Assembly: GCA_938036925.1 (NCBI GenBank)
Contig: CALHVU010000005.1
Location: 1 to 54,596, forward strand
From: an uncultured Atopobium sp.
GTDB lineage: Bacteria > Actinomycetota > Coriobacteriia > Coriobacteriales > Atopobiaceae
Direction of reading: 5' to 3'
DNA length: 54,596 nt
In this document: positions 8,932 to 17,294 of the stretch, piece after piece
How positions within the stretch are numbered: the first letter of the stretch is position 1
Layout of the letters: the number at the start of each line of letters is the position of its first letter
Made by a program: the position numbers and the translations under genes
Notes under the pieces: generated by a model
What the model was told of the DNA's origin: nothing
The model's input: only the letters and a program-made list of their open reading frames with translations
Database searches by the model: none

Positions 8932-9848
8932 TACATATCCTCCAATGCTGCAGCACCACCGATAATCTCATTGAGCTCAGTGGTAATTGCGCCCTGGCGT
9001 TCGCGATTGTACGTACGGCTAAGAGCGCCTAAGACGTTCTCAGCATTATCAGTTGCAGACTGCATTGCACGACGGCGTGCACCATGCTCGGCTGCAGCAG
9101 AATCAAGAAGTGCGTGGAAGATGACCGTCTTGATATAAGCGGGCATCAACGAATCAAGTACCTGAGAAGCAGATGGCGAGAATTGATATTCACTCTTGTT
9201 ATACGTCTTCACCTGTGAGAGGGCTTCTTCGGTACGTGGTTTATTAGGAATCGTGAGTTTATCGCGCGAAATAGGAAGAAGTTGCTCTGTAACCTGCTCT
9301 TGGTCAACACGGTTCTTTGCATGCCAGTACTTGATTACGACACGATCAATCTTACCCTTGATATAGCCATCCATGATATAGGAGGCAATACGATCAGCCT
9401 GGTCTGCTGTAGGCTCAGAGGAAATGCCTACATAAGACATGGTGGGCTTGATATTTCTATACGTAAAGTACTCAGTTGGCTTGCGTCCGCAAGTAATTAT
9501 CTCGGACGACACACCCTTAGCCTTAAGACGTGCCATCTCATGCTCAACCTCGCGTTGAGGCAGGATGTTAAATCCGCCTGCAAGTCCGCGGTCAGATGCG
9601 ATGACTAAGAACAGCACGTTCTTCTCGACTTTATGTGTAGCAAGAAGAGGCTGTTTCTTAGGATTAAAGCCAGCGCCTGCTACATTTGCAAGCATAAGGG
9701 TAATAGCTTCCTTATATGGCGAAGCAGCCTCGGCCCTATCAAGTGCCTTGCGGACACGCGCTGTCGAAATCATCGACATCGTGCGCGTAATCTGCATGGT
9801 GCTCCTGATGGAGCTCATACGCCTCGATATTTCGTGAAGGTTCGCCAT
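8931..9848 (-). CDS. atpG: ATP synthase F1 subunit gamma
   Basis: 305 residues; the central stalk. Long N-terminal helix (ISRRMSSIRSTMQITRTM) and the C-terminal helix that carries the conserved segment MQSATDNAENVLGALSRTYN, which packs inside the alpha/beta ring. GGAG precedes the ATG and the gene is 6 nt after atpA. The start of atpD overlaps its stop by one base. Confidence 0.96.
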   Translation of the reverse strand: MANLHEISRRMSSIRSTMQITRTMSMISTARVRKALDRAEAASPYKEAITLMLANVAGAGFNPKKQPLLATHKVEKNVLFLVIASDRGLAGGFNILPQREVEHEMARLKAKGVSSEIITCGRKPTEYFTYRNIKPTMSYVGISSEPTADQADRIASYIMDGYIKGKIDRVVIKYWHAKNRVDQEQVTEQLLPISRDKLTIPNKPRTEEALSQVKTYNKSEYQFSPSASQVLDSLMPAYIKTVIFHALLDSAAAEHGARRRAMQSATDNAENVLGALSRTYNRERQGAITTELNEIIGGAAALEDM

Positions 9849-9854
9849 TGATAA

Positions 9855-11528
9855 TTACTCCTGCAATGAACCCTGGGTTACTGCGTCAAAAGAGCCTGGT
9901 GTGTCTGAATTAGCTTCTGCCTCATCCACAACCTTGTTTGGATGCTCTTCCAAGAACTTAGCCTTGAAGTGCTTAATGTGATCACTCAAGCGCTCTGCCT
10001 GCTCATCAGAAATCTTTCCGTTGCGCAGAGAGTTGCGGAGCTGTGGGTGATACTCACTCATGTACTGAGCAAGGCCATCACGGAAGAGAGCAACGTTCTC
10101 AAGATCAACGTCATCAATGAAGTTCTCTTTTGCAGCGTAAATTGCGCAAATCTGGTCTACTACGTCCAGAGCTGAATAACGTGGCTGCTTGAGAAGCTCC
10201 ATCATATGAGCACCGTGGTTGAGCTGGTACTGCGTAGTTGCATCCAAGTCGGATCCGAACTGCGAGAATGCCTGCTTCTCACGATAACTTGCAAGGTCCA
10301 GACGAAGTGTACCTGCAACCTGCTTCATTGCCTTGACCTGAGCGTCGCCACCAACGCGGGATACAGAAATACCTACGTCGACTGCTGGGCGCTGGCCCTG
10401 GAAGAAGAGATTAGACTGCAGATAAATCTGGCCGTCTGTAATGGAAATGACGTTTGTAGGAATGTATGCAGAAACGTCGCCTTCCTGCGTCTCAATAATT
10501 GGAAGTGCGGTAAGAGAACCTGCTCCGTTTTCATCGGAGAGCTTACATGCACGCTCCAGCAAGCGTGAGTGCAGGTAGAAAATATCACCAGGATATGCCT
10601 CACGTCCTGGTGGACGATGAAGCGTCAGTGACATCTGACGGTATGCAACTGCCTGCTTAGAGAGGTCATCGTAAACAACAAGAACGTGTCCGCCTGGATG
10701 GTCTTTGTCAGCAGGCTTGCCGTCCTTATCGTTATACATAAAGAACTCACCAATAGCAGCGCCTGCCATAGGGGCAATGTACTGCATTGGAGCAGAATCG
10801 GCTGCGGTAGCTGCAACAATGACGGTCTTGTCAAGAACACCATGGCGGGAAAGAGACTCGCGGATGTTTGCAACTGTAGACGCCTTCTGACCGATGGCGA
10901 CATAGATACAAATCATGTCGGTGTTCTTCTGGTTTACGATTGCGTCAATTGCGATAGCGGTCTTACCGGTCTTACGGTCACCAATGATCAACTCACGCTG
11001 ACCACGGCCGACAGGAACCATAGCGTCAATTGCCAGAAGTCCAGTCTGAACTGGCTCGCAAACAGGCTGACGCTGCATGATGCCAGGAGCCTTGAACTCA
11101 ATAGGGCGACGATGTGTAGCGTGGATAGCACCAAGTCCATCAATAGGCTGGCCCAGTGGGTTAACAACACGACCAAGCATGTCAAAACCGGCTGGAATAT
11201 CCATGACGCGGCCGGTTGTACGGCACTCATCGCCTTCCTTAATCTCAGAAACTTCGCCGAACAAAACAGCGCCGACTGAAGTTTCATCAAGGTTCTGAGC
11301 AAGACCGAATACGCTGTGGCCGGTAACGGAGCTGGTGAACTCCAGCAGCTCGCCTGCCATAGCGCTACGTAGGCCAGCAACGCGAGCGATACCGTCTGCT
11401 ACCTCAGTAACAGCAGATACCTCTTGCTGGGATACGGTTGAATTGACCTTAGAAAGGCGCTCTCTAAGCTGTGCCATGACGGCATCTGAGCTTAGTGTTC
11501 CTTCCTGTATGGTGGTCTTATCAGTCAT
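9855..11528 (-). CDS. atpA: ATP synthase F1 subunit alpha
   Basis: 557 residues, slightly longer than the usual 500-510 because of a C-terminal extension of about 40 residues (HPNKVVDEAEANSDTPGS and on). Walker A GDRKTGKT, PVGRGQRELIIGDR, VYDDLSKQA and the signature PGREAYPGDIFYLHSRLLER are present. It binds nucleotide without catalysing and completes the hexamer with beta. Its ATG overlaps the atpH stop (TAATG) and lacks a strong ribosome-binding site, pointing to coupled translation. Confidence 0.97.
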   Translation of the reverse strand: MTDKTTIQEGTLSSDAVMAQLRERLSKVNSTVSQQEVSAVTEVADGIARVAGLRSAMAGELLEFTSSVTGHSVFGLAQNLDETSVGAVLFGEVSEIKEGDECRTTGRVMDIPAGFDMLGRVVNPLGQPIDGLGAIHATHRRPIEFKAPGIMQRQPVCEPVQTGLLAIDAMVPVGRGQRELIIGDRKTGKTAIAIDAIVNQKNTDMICIYVAIGQKASTVANIRESLSRHGVLDKTVIVAATAADSAPMQYIAPMAGAAIGEFFMYNDKDGKPADKDHPGGHVLVVYDDLSKQAVAYRQMSLTLHRPPGREAYPGDIFYLHSRLLERACKLSDENGAGSLTALPIIETQEGDVSAYIPTNVISITDGQIYLQSNLFFQGQRPAVDVGISVSRVGGDAQVKAMKQVAGTLRLDLASYREKQAFSQFGSDLDATTQYQLNHGAHMMELLKQPRYSALDVVDQICAIYAAKENFIDDVDLENVALFRDGLAQYMSEYHPQLRNSLRNGKISDEQAERLSDHIKHFKAKFLEEHPNKVVDEAEANSDTPGSFDAVTQGSLQE

Positions 11529-12001
11529 TACAATTCACTTTCAACGTGATCTGAAGAGAGCCTACTCTTAATGTGAGTGAGCTGTGTCTTTACCGATGCA
11601 TCATAACGATGATCACGTGCCTCAACAACAATGCCGCCCAAAATCTTGGGATTAACACGCTCAATGAGATACACCTGAGTGTTGAAGTTCTTCTCGAGCT
11701 TCTCGGTGACCTTTGCACGCAACTCATCATCAAGAGGCATTGTAGTAGTTACCGTTACTGTAAGTGTCTTGTCTTCTTCTTCAAGAAGCTCCTGGAACGT
11801 AGCGGCAACATCATTGATAAGGTTGACATCCTCACTCGCCTGCATAGCACCAAGAGTCTCAAGAACTTCTGGAGAGAACTTCTTTGCATGCTGAACCTGC
11901 ACGAGGTCTGCAGTTGCACGACCCTCAGCGCGGCCAGCCTCCAGGAGCGCCCTGGTATAGCCCTCTACTTTTCTGTCTTGATCGTCTTTATTAGTGCTCA
12001 T
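11528..12001 (-). CDS. atpH: ATP synthase F1 subunit delta
   Basis: 157 residues; peripheral-stalk subunit that ties the b subunit to the top of F1. Weakly conserved as usual for this family, but the C-terminal block (NPKILGGIVVEARDHRYDAS followed by KTQLTHIKSRL) is diagnostic. It overlaps atpF by 11 nt upstream and atpA by one nt downstream, in the standard order. At 157 residues it is a little shorter than typical 175-180-residue delta subunits. Confidence 0.92.
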   Translation of the reverse strand: MSTNKDDQDRKVEGYTRALLEAGRAEGRATADLVQVQHAKKFSPEVLETLGAMQASEDVNLINDVAATFQELLEEEDKTLTVTVTTTMPLDDELRAKVTEKLEKNFNTQVYLIERVNPKILGGIVVEARDHRYDASVKTQLTHIKSRLSSDHVESEL

Positions 12002-12602
12002 CTGGAGTACCTACTTCCGCAAGGTACTTTTCGGCAAGAGCACGCTGCTGCTCTACTGAAAGCTCGTTGCCAATAATCTTTCCGGCAATATCGACGGCAA
12101 GATCAACAACGGAATCAGAAAGCTCAGCCATGGCGTGACGACGCTCAGACTCTACAACGCCCTTACCCTTAGTAATAATCTCGACAGCTTCTGCCTTTGC
12201 CTGCTCGATAATACGAGCACGCTCTTCTTCGCCCTCACGCTTAGCAGCAGAAACAATCTCGTCTGCTTGCTGCTTAGCTGCGTCGATACCAGCTGCTGCG
12301 ATTTCACGATCCTTGTTGGCTTCCTCGCGAGCCTTTGCTGCAGCGTCCAGATCGCCTTGGATCTTCTCTTGACGCTTGTCAAGCATACGTAGAACGGAAG
12401 GCCATACAAACTTTGCTACAACAGCAAAGATGATCAGAAACGCAATCAGAGCAGGAACAAACTCAGCGGGCTTTGGAAGAAGAATATCGGCACCACTTGC
12501 ACCCTCTTCAGCAAGTGCGACTGAGGGAGCCATTGCCACAAGTAGAGCAGCAGTTGCGCCTACTGTGCTGGCTTTTTTAACTCCCTTACAAATCGTATTC
12601 AT
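11991..12602 (-). CDS. atpF: ATP synthase F0 subunit b
   Basis: 203 residues from the ATG at 12602, which has GGAGG 5 nt upstream (a TTG 12 nt earlier is open but less likely). The protein starts with a hydrophobic, signal-like stretch ending PSVALAEEG (residues 1-33), followed by the single anchor helix (about 45-65, FVPALIAFLIIFAVVAKFVW) and a long charged helix that dimerises as the peripheral stalk. The extra N-terminal segment ahead of the anchor is unusual for subunit b and looks like a cleavable signal peptide. Confidence 0.94.
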   Translation of the reverse strand: MNTICKGVKKASTVGATAALLVAMAPSVALAEEGASGADILLPKPAEFVPALIAFLIIFAVVAKFVWPSVLRMLDKRQEKIQGDLDAAAKAREEANKDREIAAAGIDAAKQQADEIVSAAKREGEEERARIIEQAKAEAVEIITKGKGVVESERRHAMAELSDSVVDLAVDIAGKIIGNELSVEQQRALAEKYLAEVGTPDEH

Positions 12603-12644
12603 GCATTCCTCCAACGTAGCGTTTTCGCTGTTACAAACAGTAAT

Positions 12645-12839
12645 TTACTTAACCATCAAGGTAACAACGAAGCCAATTAGGGTAAGTGCCTCGATGAATG
12701 CGCAGCCAAGAATAAAGACTGTGAAGAGACGACCCTGAACCTCAGGCTGACGAGCCATGTTGTTAGCGGCACTCGTTGCTACGACGCTAATACAAATTGC
12801 TGCTCCCATAACGCAAAGAGCATATCCGAAAATACCCAC
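12645..12839 (-). CDS. atpE: ATP synthase F0 subunit c
   Basis: 64 residues from the GTG at 12839, chosen because AAGGAGG lies 4 nt upstream and because the protein then begins MGIFGYALC as a normal hairpin. Two membrane helices are joined by the polar loop ARQPEVQGR. The ion-carrying glutamate is in GCAFIEALTLIG. The residue after it is Ala and there is no Gln partner in helix 1, so the site looks proton- rather than sodium-specific (inference from known Na+ motifs). Many copies form the rotor ring; the hairpin-rich gap upstream may help raise its expression. Confidence 0.93.
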   Translation of the reverse strand: MGIFGYALCVMGAAICISVVATSAANNMARQPEVQGRLFTVFILGCAFIEALTLIGFVVTLMVK

Positions 12840-12897
12840 GATTCCTCCTTTTTCGCTCGCCCCTCTCAAGGCGACCAATATACATACCTATCATCAA

Positions 12898-12982
12898 CTG
12901 AGCGTGGGCTCAGATGACTTCATCTTTTGTGCCGTTTGGCACCACAGTGTGGCAATGCCACCAACTAAGCGTTTTGCTTAGT
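12898..12982 (-). promoter_or_regulatory. Cluster of four hairpins between atpB and atpE
   Basis: In the 138-bp gap before atpE four short perfect stems follow each other: CTGAGC-4-GCTCAG (12898-12913), GTGCC-4-GGCAC (12929-12942), GTGGCA-1-TGCCAC (12949-12961) and ACTAAGC-5-GCTTAGT (12964-12982, overlapping the atpB stop). None has a T tract, so they look like mRNA stabilising or processing structures rather than terminators. The E. coli atpB-atpE gap is a known translational enhancer; a similar role here is inferred. Confidence 0.6.
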
Positions 12983-13778
12983 GTTCAGACTCTACCAGCT
13001 GGATGTAGACAGTAGAGAGTAGGGTAAAAACGTATGCCTGAATGAAAGCAACAATAGTTTCTACCAAGTAAATGATAATCAACAGCAAGATCCAGAAAAT
13101 CGAAAATCCTGCCTGGGCGGCTGTTGATGCGGAGAAGTTCTCAATCGCTGGCATAAAGTACATAGATGCAAGAATTGCAAACGTACCCATAACGATGTGA
13201 CCTGCATACATGTTGCAGAACAGACGGACAGCCAGAGTAACCAGACGAAGGAATGTTGAGAAGACCTCAATAACCCAGATAACTGCTGCGATAACAGGAT
13301 TAACGCCCTTTGGTGCAAGACTCAAGATGTAGCCAATAACACCCATCTTTTTTGCACCTACATACATAAAGTATCCAAGGGAGCAAAGACCAAGAGCGGC
13401 GGTGACGCCAATGGTGCCAGTACCTGGGTGTGCGCCAGGAATAAGGCCAATAATGTTGTTGATCAGAATAAACATAAACATGGTAATCAAGAATGGGAAG
13501 TGTGTGCGCCACGTTTCTCCAAGAGAAGCTTTGCAGACGTCATCTCTGATGTACTCAATCAGATACTCAACACCATTAACAAAGCGTCCCTGAGGAGCAA
13601 TGCTCTCTGCCTGCTTCTTCTTAAACCTAAAGCAGACAATCAGAAAAATCACAGCAGCGATTAAGAAATAGAAAATGTAGTTCGTGAAACCAAAGGTGGT
13701 GTTACCAACCAATGCGTGTGGCAAAAAACTTTCGAGCAGCTCGGCCATCTCTGCTGGCAACTGCGCAAGAACATCCAC
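12978..13778 (-). CDS. atpB: ATP synthase F0 subunit a
   Basis: 266 residues with five to six membrane helices. The essential Arg lies in the conserved helix STFLRLVTLAVRLFCNMYAGH (motif split here for length: STFLRLVTLAVRLF then CNMYAGH), and the last helices contain the usual polar residues in IYLVETIVAFIQAYVFTLL. It forms the two proton half-channels beside the c ring. Start is GTG at 13778 with GGGGAGG 10 nt upstream. It is the first gene of the atp operon; no atpI is visible upstream. Confidence 0.94.
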   Translation of the reverse strand: MDVLAQLPAEMAELLESFLPHALVGNTTFGFTNYIFYFLIAAVIFLIVCFRFKKKQAESIAPQGRFVNGVEYLIEYIRDDVCKASLGETWRTHFPFLITMFMFILINNIIGLIPGAHPGTGTIGVTAALGLCSLGYFMYVGAKKMGVIGYILSLAPKGVNPVIAAVIWVIEVFSTFLRLVTLAVRLFCNMYAGHIVMGTFAILASMYFMPAIENFSASTAAQAGFSIFWILLLIIIYLVETIVAFIQAYVFTLLSTVYIQLVESEH

Positions 13779-14198
13779 TCTGTCTCAACCTCCCCATACA
13801 ATCTGCAACCATTTCAGATTGCCCGTCACTGCTCAGCATACTTGAAACGCAACGTAAGATGCCAAGAATATGCCACTTGGAGTATATTATCTACCACTCG
13901 GCGTGCATATTTGCGACGAACGGCGATACTAGCACTAAATGAATGCATAGTCACGATTACAAAATCAAATAATTGACTTATGCTCAAACTCTCACATTAC
14001 TGACACATTTCGTGTTAGCTGCCGTTATTGATTCATTCAACTATAACACTAATAAACTGCTGTTACGTTGCTATTTTATTGGCAGGACCAGTTATGTCCA
14101 GGTAAAAATAGTTGTATCAATATCCCCTGTTATTCGCAAAGTTTTTGATATGTATCGACAGTTATTTCTTCTCGTAAAGCACTAATTTGAAAAGAGAA
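13779..14198. other. Gap upstream of the ATP synthase operon, no gene
   Basis: About 420 AT-rich bases with no reading frame that I can support, and no atpI. It must contain the atp promoter. The only candidate I see is GATAATATACT on the minus strand (around 13891-13881), a good -10-like stretch about 105 bp upstream of atpB, but no matching -35 at 17 bp. Nothing else stands out. Confidence 0.4.
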
Positions 14199-14235
14199 AT
14201 GATCCAGTGCGCTTGTTCTGCGGACACTGGATCAT
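14199..14235 (-). terminator. Rho-independent terminator of upp
   Basis: ATGATCCAGTG (14199-14209) pairs perfectly with CACTGGATCAT (14225-14235) around a 15-nt loop. On the minus strand the stem is followed by TTCTCTTTTC. It stands about 55 nt past the upp stop. Confidence 0.75.
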
Positions 14236-14290
14236 GTACTAACGTACATATTTGCAACTCTATTATATTGCGAGAAAAACGATGGGCTTC

Positions 14291-14935
14291 TTACTTGGTG
14301 CCGTAAATACGGTCACCTGCGTCGCCAAGGCCTGGGAGAATGTAAGCATTTGGACTCAGCTGACGGTCAACGGTGCAGGTGTAGAGGCGTACATCTGGAT
14401 CAAAGTCCAGAGTTGCCTTGACGCCCTCAGGGCAAGAAACAATAGTCAGGCAACGAATGTCCTTGACACCTGCTTCACGCAGGAACTGAATAGCAGCAGT
14501 TAGAGAGCCGCCAGTTGCCAGCATTGGGTCAACAACCAGGCAGGTACGGTTCTCAATGTCTGCAGGGAACTTGCAGTAATACTGGTGAGGAAGATGGGTC
14601 TCTGGATCACGGTACATACCAACATGGCCAACGCGAGCAGATGGAACCAGCTCAAGAATGCCGTCAACCATACCAAGGCCAGCACGAAGAATTGGAATAA
14701 TAGCAACCTTCTTACCAGCAATACGCTTAGCAGTCATGGTCTCAAGAGGAGTCTCTACCTCGACGTCCTCAAGTGGGAAGTCGCGCATGGCCTCATAGCT
14801 CTCAAGAATTGCAAGCTCGTTGACAAGCTCACGGAACTGCTTAGTGGTGGTTGTCTTGTCACGAAGAATGTGAAGCTTGTGCTGAACTAGTGGGTGGTCA
14901 ACAACCGTAAGTCTGGACTCATCGTAATCTGCCAT
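14291..14935 (-). CDS. upp: Uracil phosphoribosyltransferase
   Basis: Salvages uracil: uracil + PRPP to UMP. 214 residues, typical. Motifs seen: N-terminal HPLVQHKLHILRDKTTTTKQ, the PILRAGLGMVDG uracil-site block, and the PRPP-binding loop VDPMLATGGSLTAA (residues about 132-145). The C terminus (YILPGLGDAGDRIYGTK) is the family's uracil-recognition tail. GGAGGG precedes the ATG by 6 nt. It is followed by a strong terminator and sits at the end of the leftward prfA-prmC-tsaC-rpiB run. Confidence 0.96.
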   Translation of the reverse strand: MADYDESRLTVVDHPLVQHKLHILRDKTTTTKQFRELVNELAILESYEAMRDFPLEDVEVETPLETMTAKRIAGKKVAIIPILRAGLGMVDGILELVPSARVGHVGMYRDPETHLPHQYYCKFPADIENRTCLVVDPMLATGGSLTAAIQFLREAGVKDIRCLTIVSCPEGVKATLDFDPDVRLYTCTVDRQLSPNAYILPGLGDAGDRIYGTK

Positions 14936-15032
14936 AATGCTCCCTCCAAGAGCTTGACCTGCGCTTTATTTGAATGTCTGCAACTATATCCTAGACGTAC
15001 ATTCCGTGCAGGTTTGTGTATGTATTGCTTAG

Positions 15033-15053
15033 ACAGCACCGTTTATGTGCTGT
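15033..15053 (-). terminator. Small hairpin after rpiB
   Basis: ACAGCAC (15033-15039) pairs with GTGCTGT (15047-15053) immediately after the rpiB stop. There is no real T tract on the minus strand, so it may only be a processing or attenuating stem. Confidence 0.35.
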
Positions 15054-15057
15054 TTAC

Positions 15058-15522
15058 TTACTCAGCGTCAACACCCTTAAAGTTAGGGTCATCCTCGCGC
15101 ATGATCTTCTCGACACGTCCAGTGTGGCGGCCACCTGCAAACTCGGTGCTCAGGAAAGTATCCACAATAGCCTCGTTGACAGCAAGATCAGTGAATCGGC
15201 CAGATAGACCAATAACGTTTGCGTTATTGTGCTCGCGAGCAAGCTCTGCGAACTGAACAGTCTGAACAGGAGTGGCGCGAATGCCAGGGACTTTATCAGC
15301 GGTCATGGCAATGCCAATGCCGGTGCCACAAATCAGAACGCCGCGATCTGCCTTGCCTGCTGCGACTGCGCGAGCAACCTTATCTGCAAAATCAGGGTAA
15401 TCAACACGGTCATCATTTGCTGGACCAAAGTCCAAAACCTCGTGACCAAGCGACTTGATGTGCTCAATGATAGGATCTTTCTGGATAAAGCCAGCGTGAT
15501 CGGAACCAACTGCAATACGCAT
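15058..15522 (-). CDS. rpiB: Ribose-5-phosphate isomerase B
   Basis: Interconverts ribose 5-phosphate and ribulose 5-phosphate in the pentose phosphate pathway. About 154 residues from the ATG at 15522, which has AGGAGG 6 nt upstream; a longer frame upstream is spurious. Family features: MRIAVGSDHAGF at the N terminus, VDYPDFADKVA, the catalytic Cys in LICGTGIGIAM, and EHNNANVIGLSGR. Could also act on allose or galactose phosphates as some family members do, but the generic RpiB reading is safest. Confidence 0.93.
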   Translation of the reverse strand: MRIAVGSDHAGFIQKDPIIEHIKSLGHEVLDFGPANDDRVDYPDFADKVARAVAAGKADRGVLICGTGIGIAMTADKVPGIRATPVQTVQFAELAREHNNANVIGLSGRFTDLAVNEAIVDTFLSTEFAGGRHTGRVEKIMREDDPNFKGVDAE

Positions 15523-15615
15523 ACGTATCCTCCTCAGAAAATTCACTCCTATAGAGAGTACCGCATGCAGGCAAAAGCTGCAGCCAAAACACATAAAAGG
15601 GATAGGATTTTTTAT

Positions 15616-16263
15616 CTATTTTGCAAATCCCGCAGTGGCGAGAATATCCTCGGTTGTGATGGCGCCTTCGCGCAAAATGCGCGGCTCATCGCCTGTACAG
15701 TCGACAATAGTAGACGCAATAGCAAGGGGTGCTGGACCTCCATCAAGCGTCAGATCCGCTTGCTCAACAAGGCCTGCCTCAAGACCACATCCATCAACTG
15801 CAGAAGGAGCACCATGCGTATTTGCGCTGGTAGTTGCCAGAGGAGATCCAAGCTGCTTAGCAATCTGGCACACGAGCGGCGAGTTGGGCATGCGAAGCGC
15901 AATGGTCCTGTTATCTGGCAAGACGTATTCATCGGGAACGTTCTCTGATGCGGTAACCACCAGCGTAAGAGCTCCTGGCCAATAGGCTTCTACCAGCTTA
16001 TTTGACCAGTCATGTGTAATGTACGCATACTTCTGCAGGTCAAATTTACTGCCCACAAGCCAGGGAAGCGTCTGCGTTGAAGGACGCTGTTTAATCTCAA
16101 AGATACGCTTATGACCTGGGTTTTGAGGAGTAGCAGCTGCGCCGATGCCATAGACAGAATCGGTAGGCATAATAAGCACTCCGCCACGACGCGCTACCTC
16201 AACAGCTAAAGAAACTACAGATGCATCCGGATTCATCTGATCAACTTTGATGTACTCTCCCAT
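15616..16263 (-). CDS. tsaC: L-threonylcarbamoyladenylate synthase (Sua5/YciO/YrdC family)
   Basis: Makes threonylcarbamoyl-AMP from threonine, bicarbonate and ATP for the t6A37 modification of tRNAs that read ANN codons. 215 residues, close to the short TsaC type and without the extra Sua5 domain. Motifs: MPTDSVYGIGAAA near the N terminus, FEIKQRPSTQTLPWLV (the KxR motif), LRMPNSPLVCQIA and the ATTSANTHG block. It lies in the prfA-prmC-tsaC order common in many bacteria, after a 125-bp gap that carries a 17-bp tandem repeat. Confidence 0.92.
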   Translation of the reverse strand: MGEYIKVDQMNPDASVVSLAVEVARRGGVLIMPTDSVYGIGAAATPQNPGHKRIFEIKQRPSTQTLPWLVGSKFDLQKYAYITHDWSNKLVEAYWPGALTLVVTASENVPDEYVLPDNRTIALRMPNSPLVCQIAKQLGSPLATTSANTHGAPSAVDGCGLEAGLVEQADLTLDGGPAPLAIASTIVDCTGDEPRILREGAITTEDILATAGFAK

Positions 16264-16281
16264 AAACCCTCAACTCTTTCT

Positions 16282-16349
16282 TGTGTGCTGCTCGATGTTG
16301 TGTGCTGCTCGATGTTGTGTGCTGCGCAATGTTGTCTGATGCGCAGTGA
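16282..16349. repeat. 17-bp tandem repeat, about four copies
   Basis: The unit TGTGTGCTGCTCGATGT occurs exactly twice (16282-16298 and 16299-16315), then with changes at 16316-16332 (TGTGTGCTGCGCAATGT) and more loosely at 16333-16349. It fills half of the gap between prmC and tsaC. No spacers, so not a CRISPR. Copy number may vary between strains. Confidence 0.85.
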
Positions 16350-16388
16350 TACGCGTTGCACAGATTTTCTCGCCAGGCGTTTGAAGTG

Positions 16389-17282
16389 CTACTTTGCTAG
16401 ACGCGCCACAAGAATGCGCGGCCTGTGCGTCAGATCTTCTTTGACCTCAACGGACTCCCACACTCCCTGCTGCTCAGCAAGGTGTACTGCCTTATCCAGG
16501 TGCCCCTCGTAGAGCTCAACACAGAGTATTCCGCCAGGTAGAAGCATATGCGGAGCAGCCTCCAGCAATCGCCTGTAGACGTCCAAGCCGTCCTCTCCCC
16601 CGTCAAGCGCCAGCTCAGGCTCAAAGCCCTTGACCTCGGCAGGAACTTCCTGCTCAAGTACGCTTGTAGGAATGTAAGGCGGATTAGACACCAATACCGA
16701 GAAGGACTGTGCAAGCTCTGCAGACACACCTTCTACCAGGTCACACTCAATGAGCTCCACACGCTCCTGGAGGTCCAAGGCGTCTCTGTTGCGAGTTGCC
16801 AGCGCAATCGCCTGAGGAGAAAGATCTGTGGCGTAGACGCGTGTCTGTGGACGCTCAGTGGCAATGGAGAGCGATATGCAGCCCGTTCCTACGCCAACCT
16901 CAAGTACGCGCACTTCCCCGTCGGCGTTTGGAATTGCCGCATCAACACCTTCTAATGCAACGTCTACCAGCACTTCCGTCTCTGGTCGTGGAATAAGCAC
17001 GCCTGGCTCACACGTAAGTACCAGGTGTCTGAAGGGCATCTCGCCCGTCACGTACTGAAGCGGCTCGCCATCTGCACGGCGCTTAATAGCCTCACGCATG
17101 CGAGCGCGCTCATCCGCAGAAAGCGGCTTGTCAAAGTTAGTGTAGAGCTGAACGCGAGAAAGGCCTGTCACTGCGGACAGAAGCCATTCTGCAGAAAGAC
17201 GTGGATGCTCATCACCCTTCTTTTCCAGGTGCTGAGTAGTCCACGTCAAGATTTTCTGGATTGTCCAAACTTCATCTGTCAT
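16389..17282 (-). CDS. prmC: Peptide chain release factor N5-glutamine methyltransferase
   Basis: Methylates the glutamine of the GGQ motif in release factors. 297 residues, full length. The SAM-binding motif VLEVGVGTGCISLSIA, ATDLSPQAIALATRN and the catalytic SNPPYIP motif (VLVSNPPYIPTSVL) are intact; the N-terminal helical domain that grips the release factor contains AEWLLSAVTGLSRVQLY. It starts 12 nt after the stop of prfA, its substrate protein, as in most bacteria. Confidence 0.96.
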   Translation of the reverse strand: MTDEVWTIQKILTWTTQHLEKKGDEHPRLSAEWLLSAVTGLSRVQLYTNFDKPLSADERARMREAIKRRADGEPLQYVTGEMPFRHLVLTCEPGVLIPRPETEVLVDVALEGVDAAIPNADGEVRVLEVGVGTGCISLSIATERPQTRVYATDLSPQAIALATRNRDALDLQERVELIECDLVEGVSAELAQSFSVLVSNPPYIPTSVLEQEVPAEVKGFEPELALDGGEDGLDVYRRLLEAAPHMLLPGGILCVELYEGHLDKAVHLAEQQGVWESVEVKEDLTHRPRILVARLAK

Positions 17283-17294
17283 GAAGTTTGCACC

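Noticed and set aside
13779..14290. atpI or another small gene upstream of atpB
   Set aside because: No minus-strand frame of useful length with a ribosome-binding site exists; the plus-strand frames lack protein-like composition.
16282..16349. Possible CRISPR array
   Set aside because: The 17-bp units are directly adjacent with no unique spacers and no cas genes are present.
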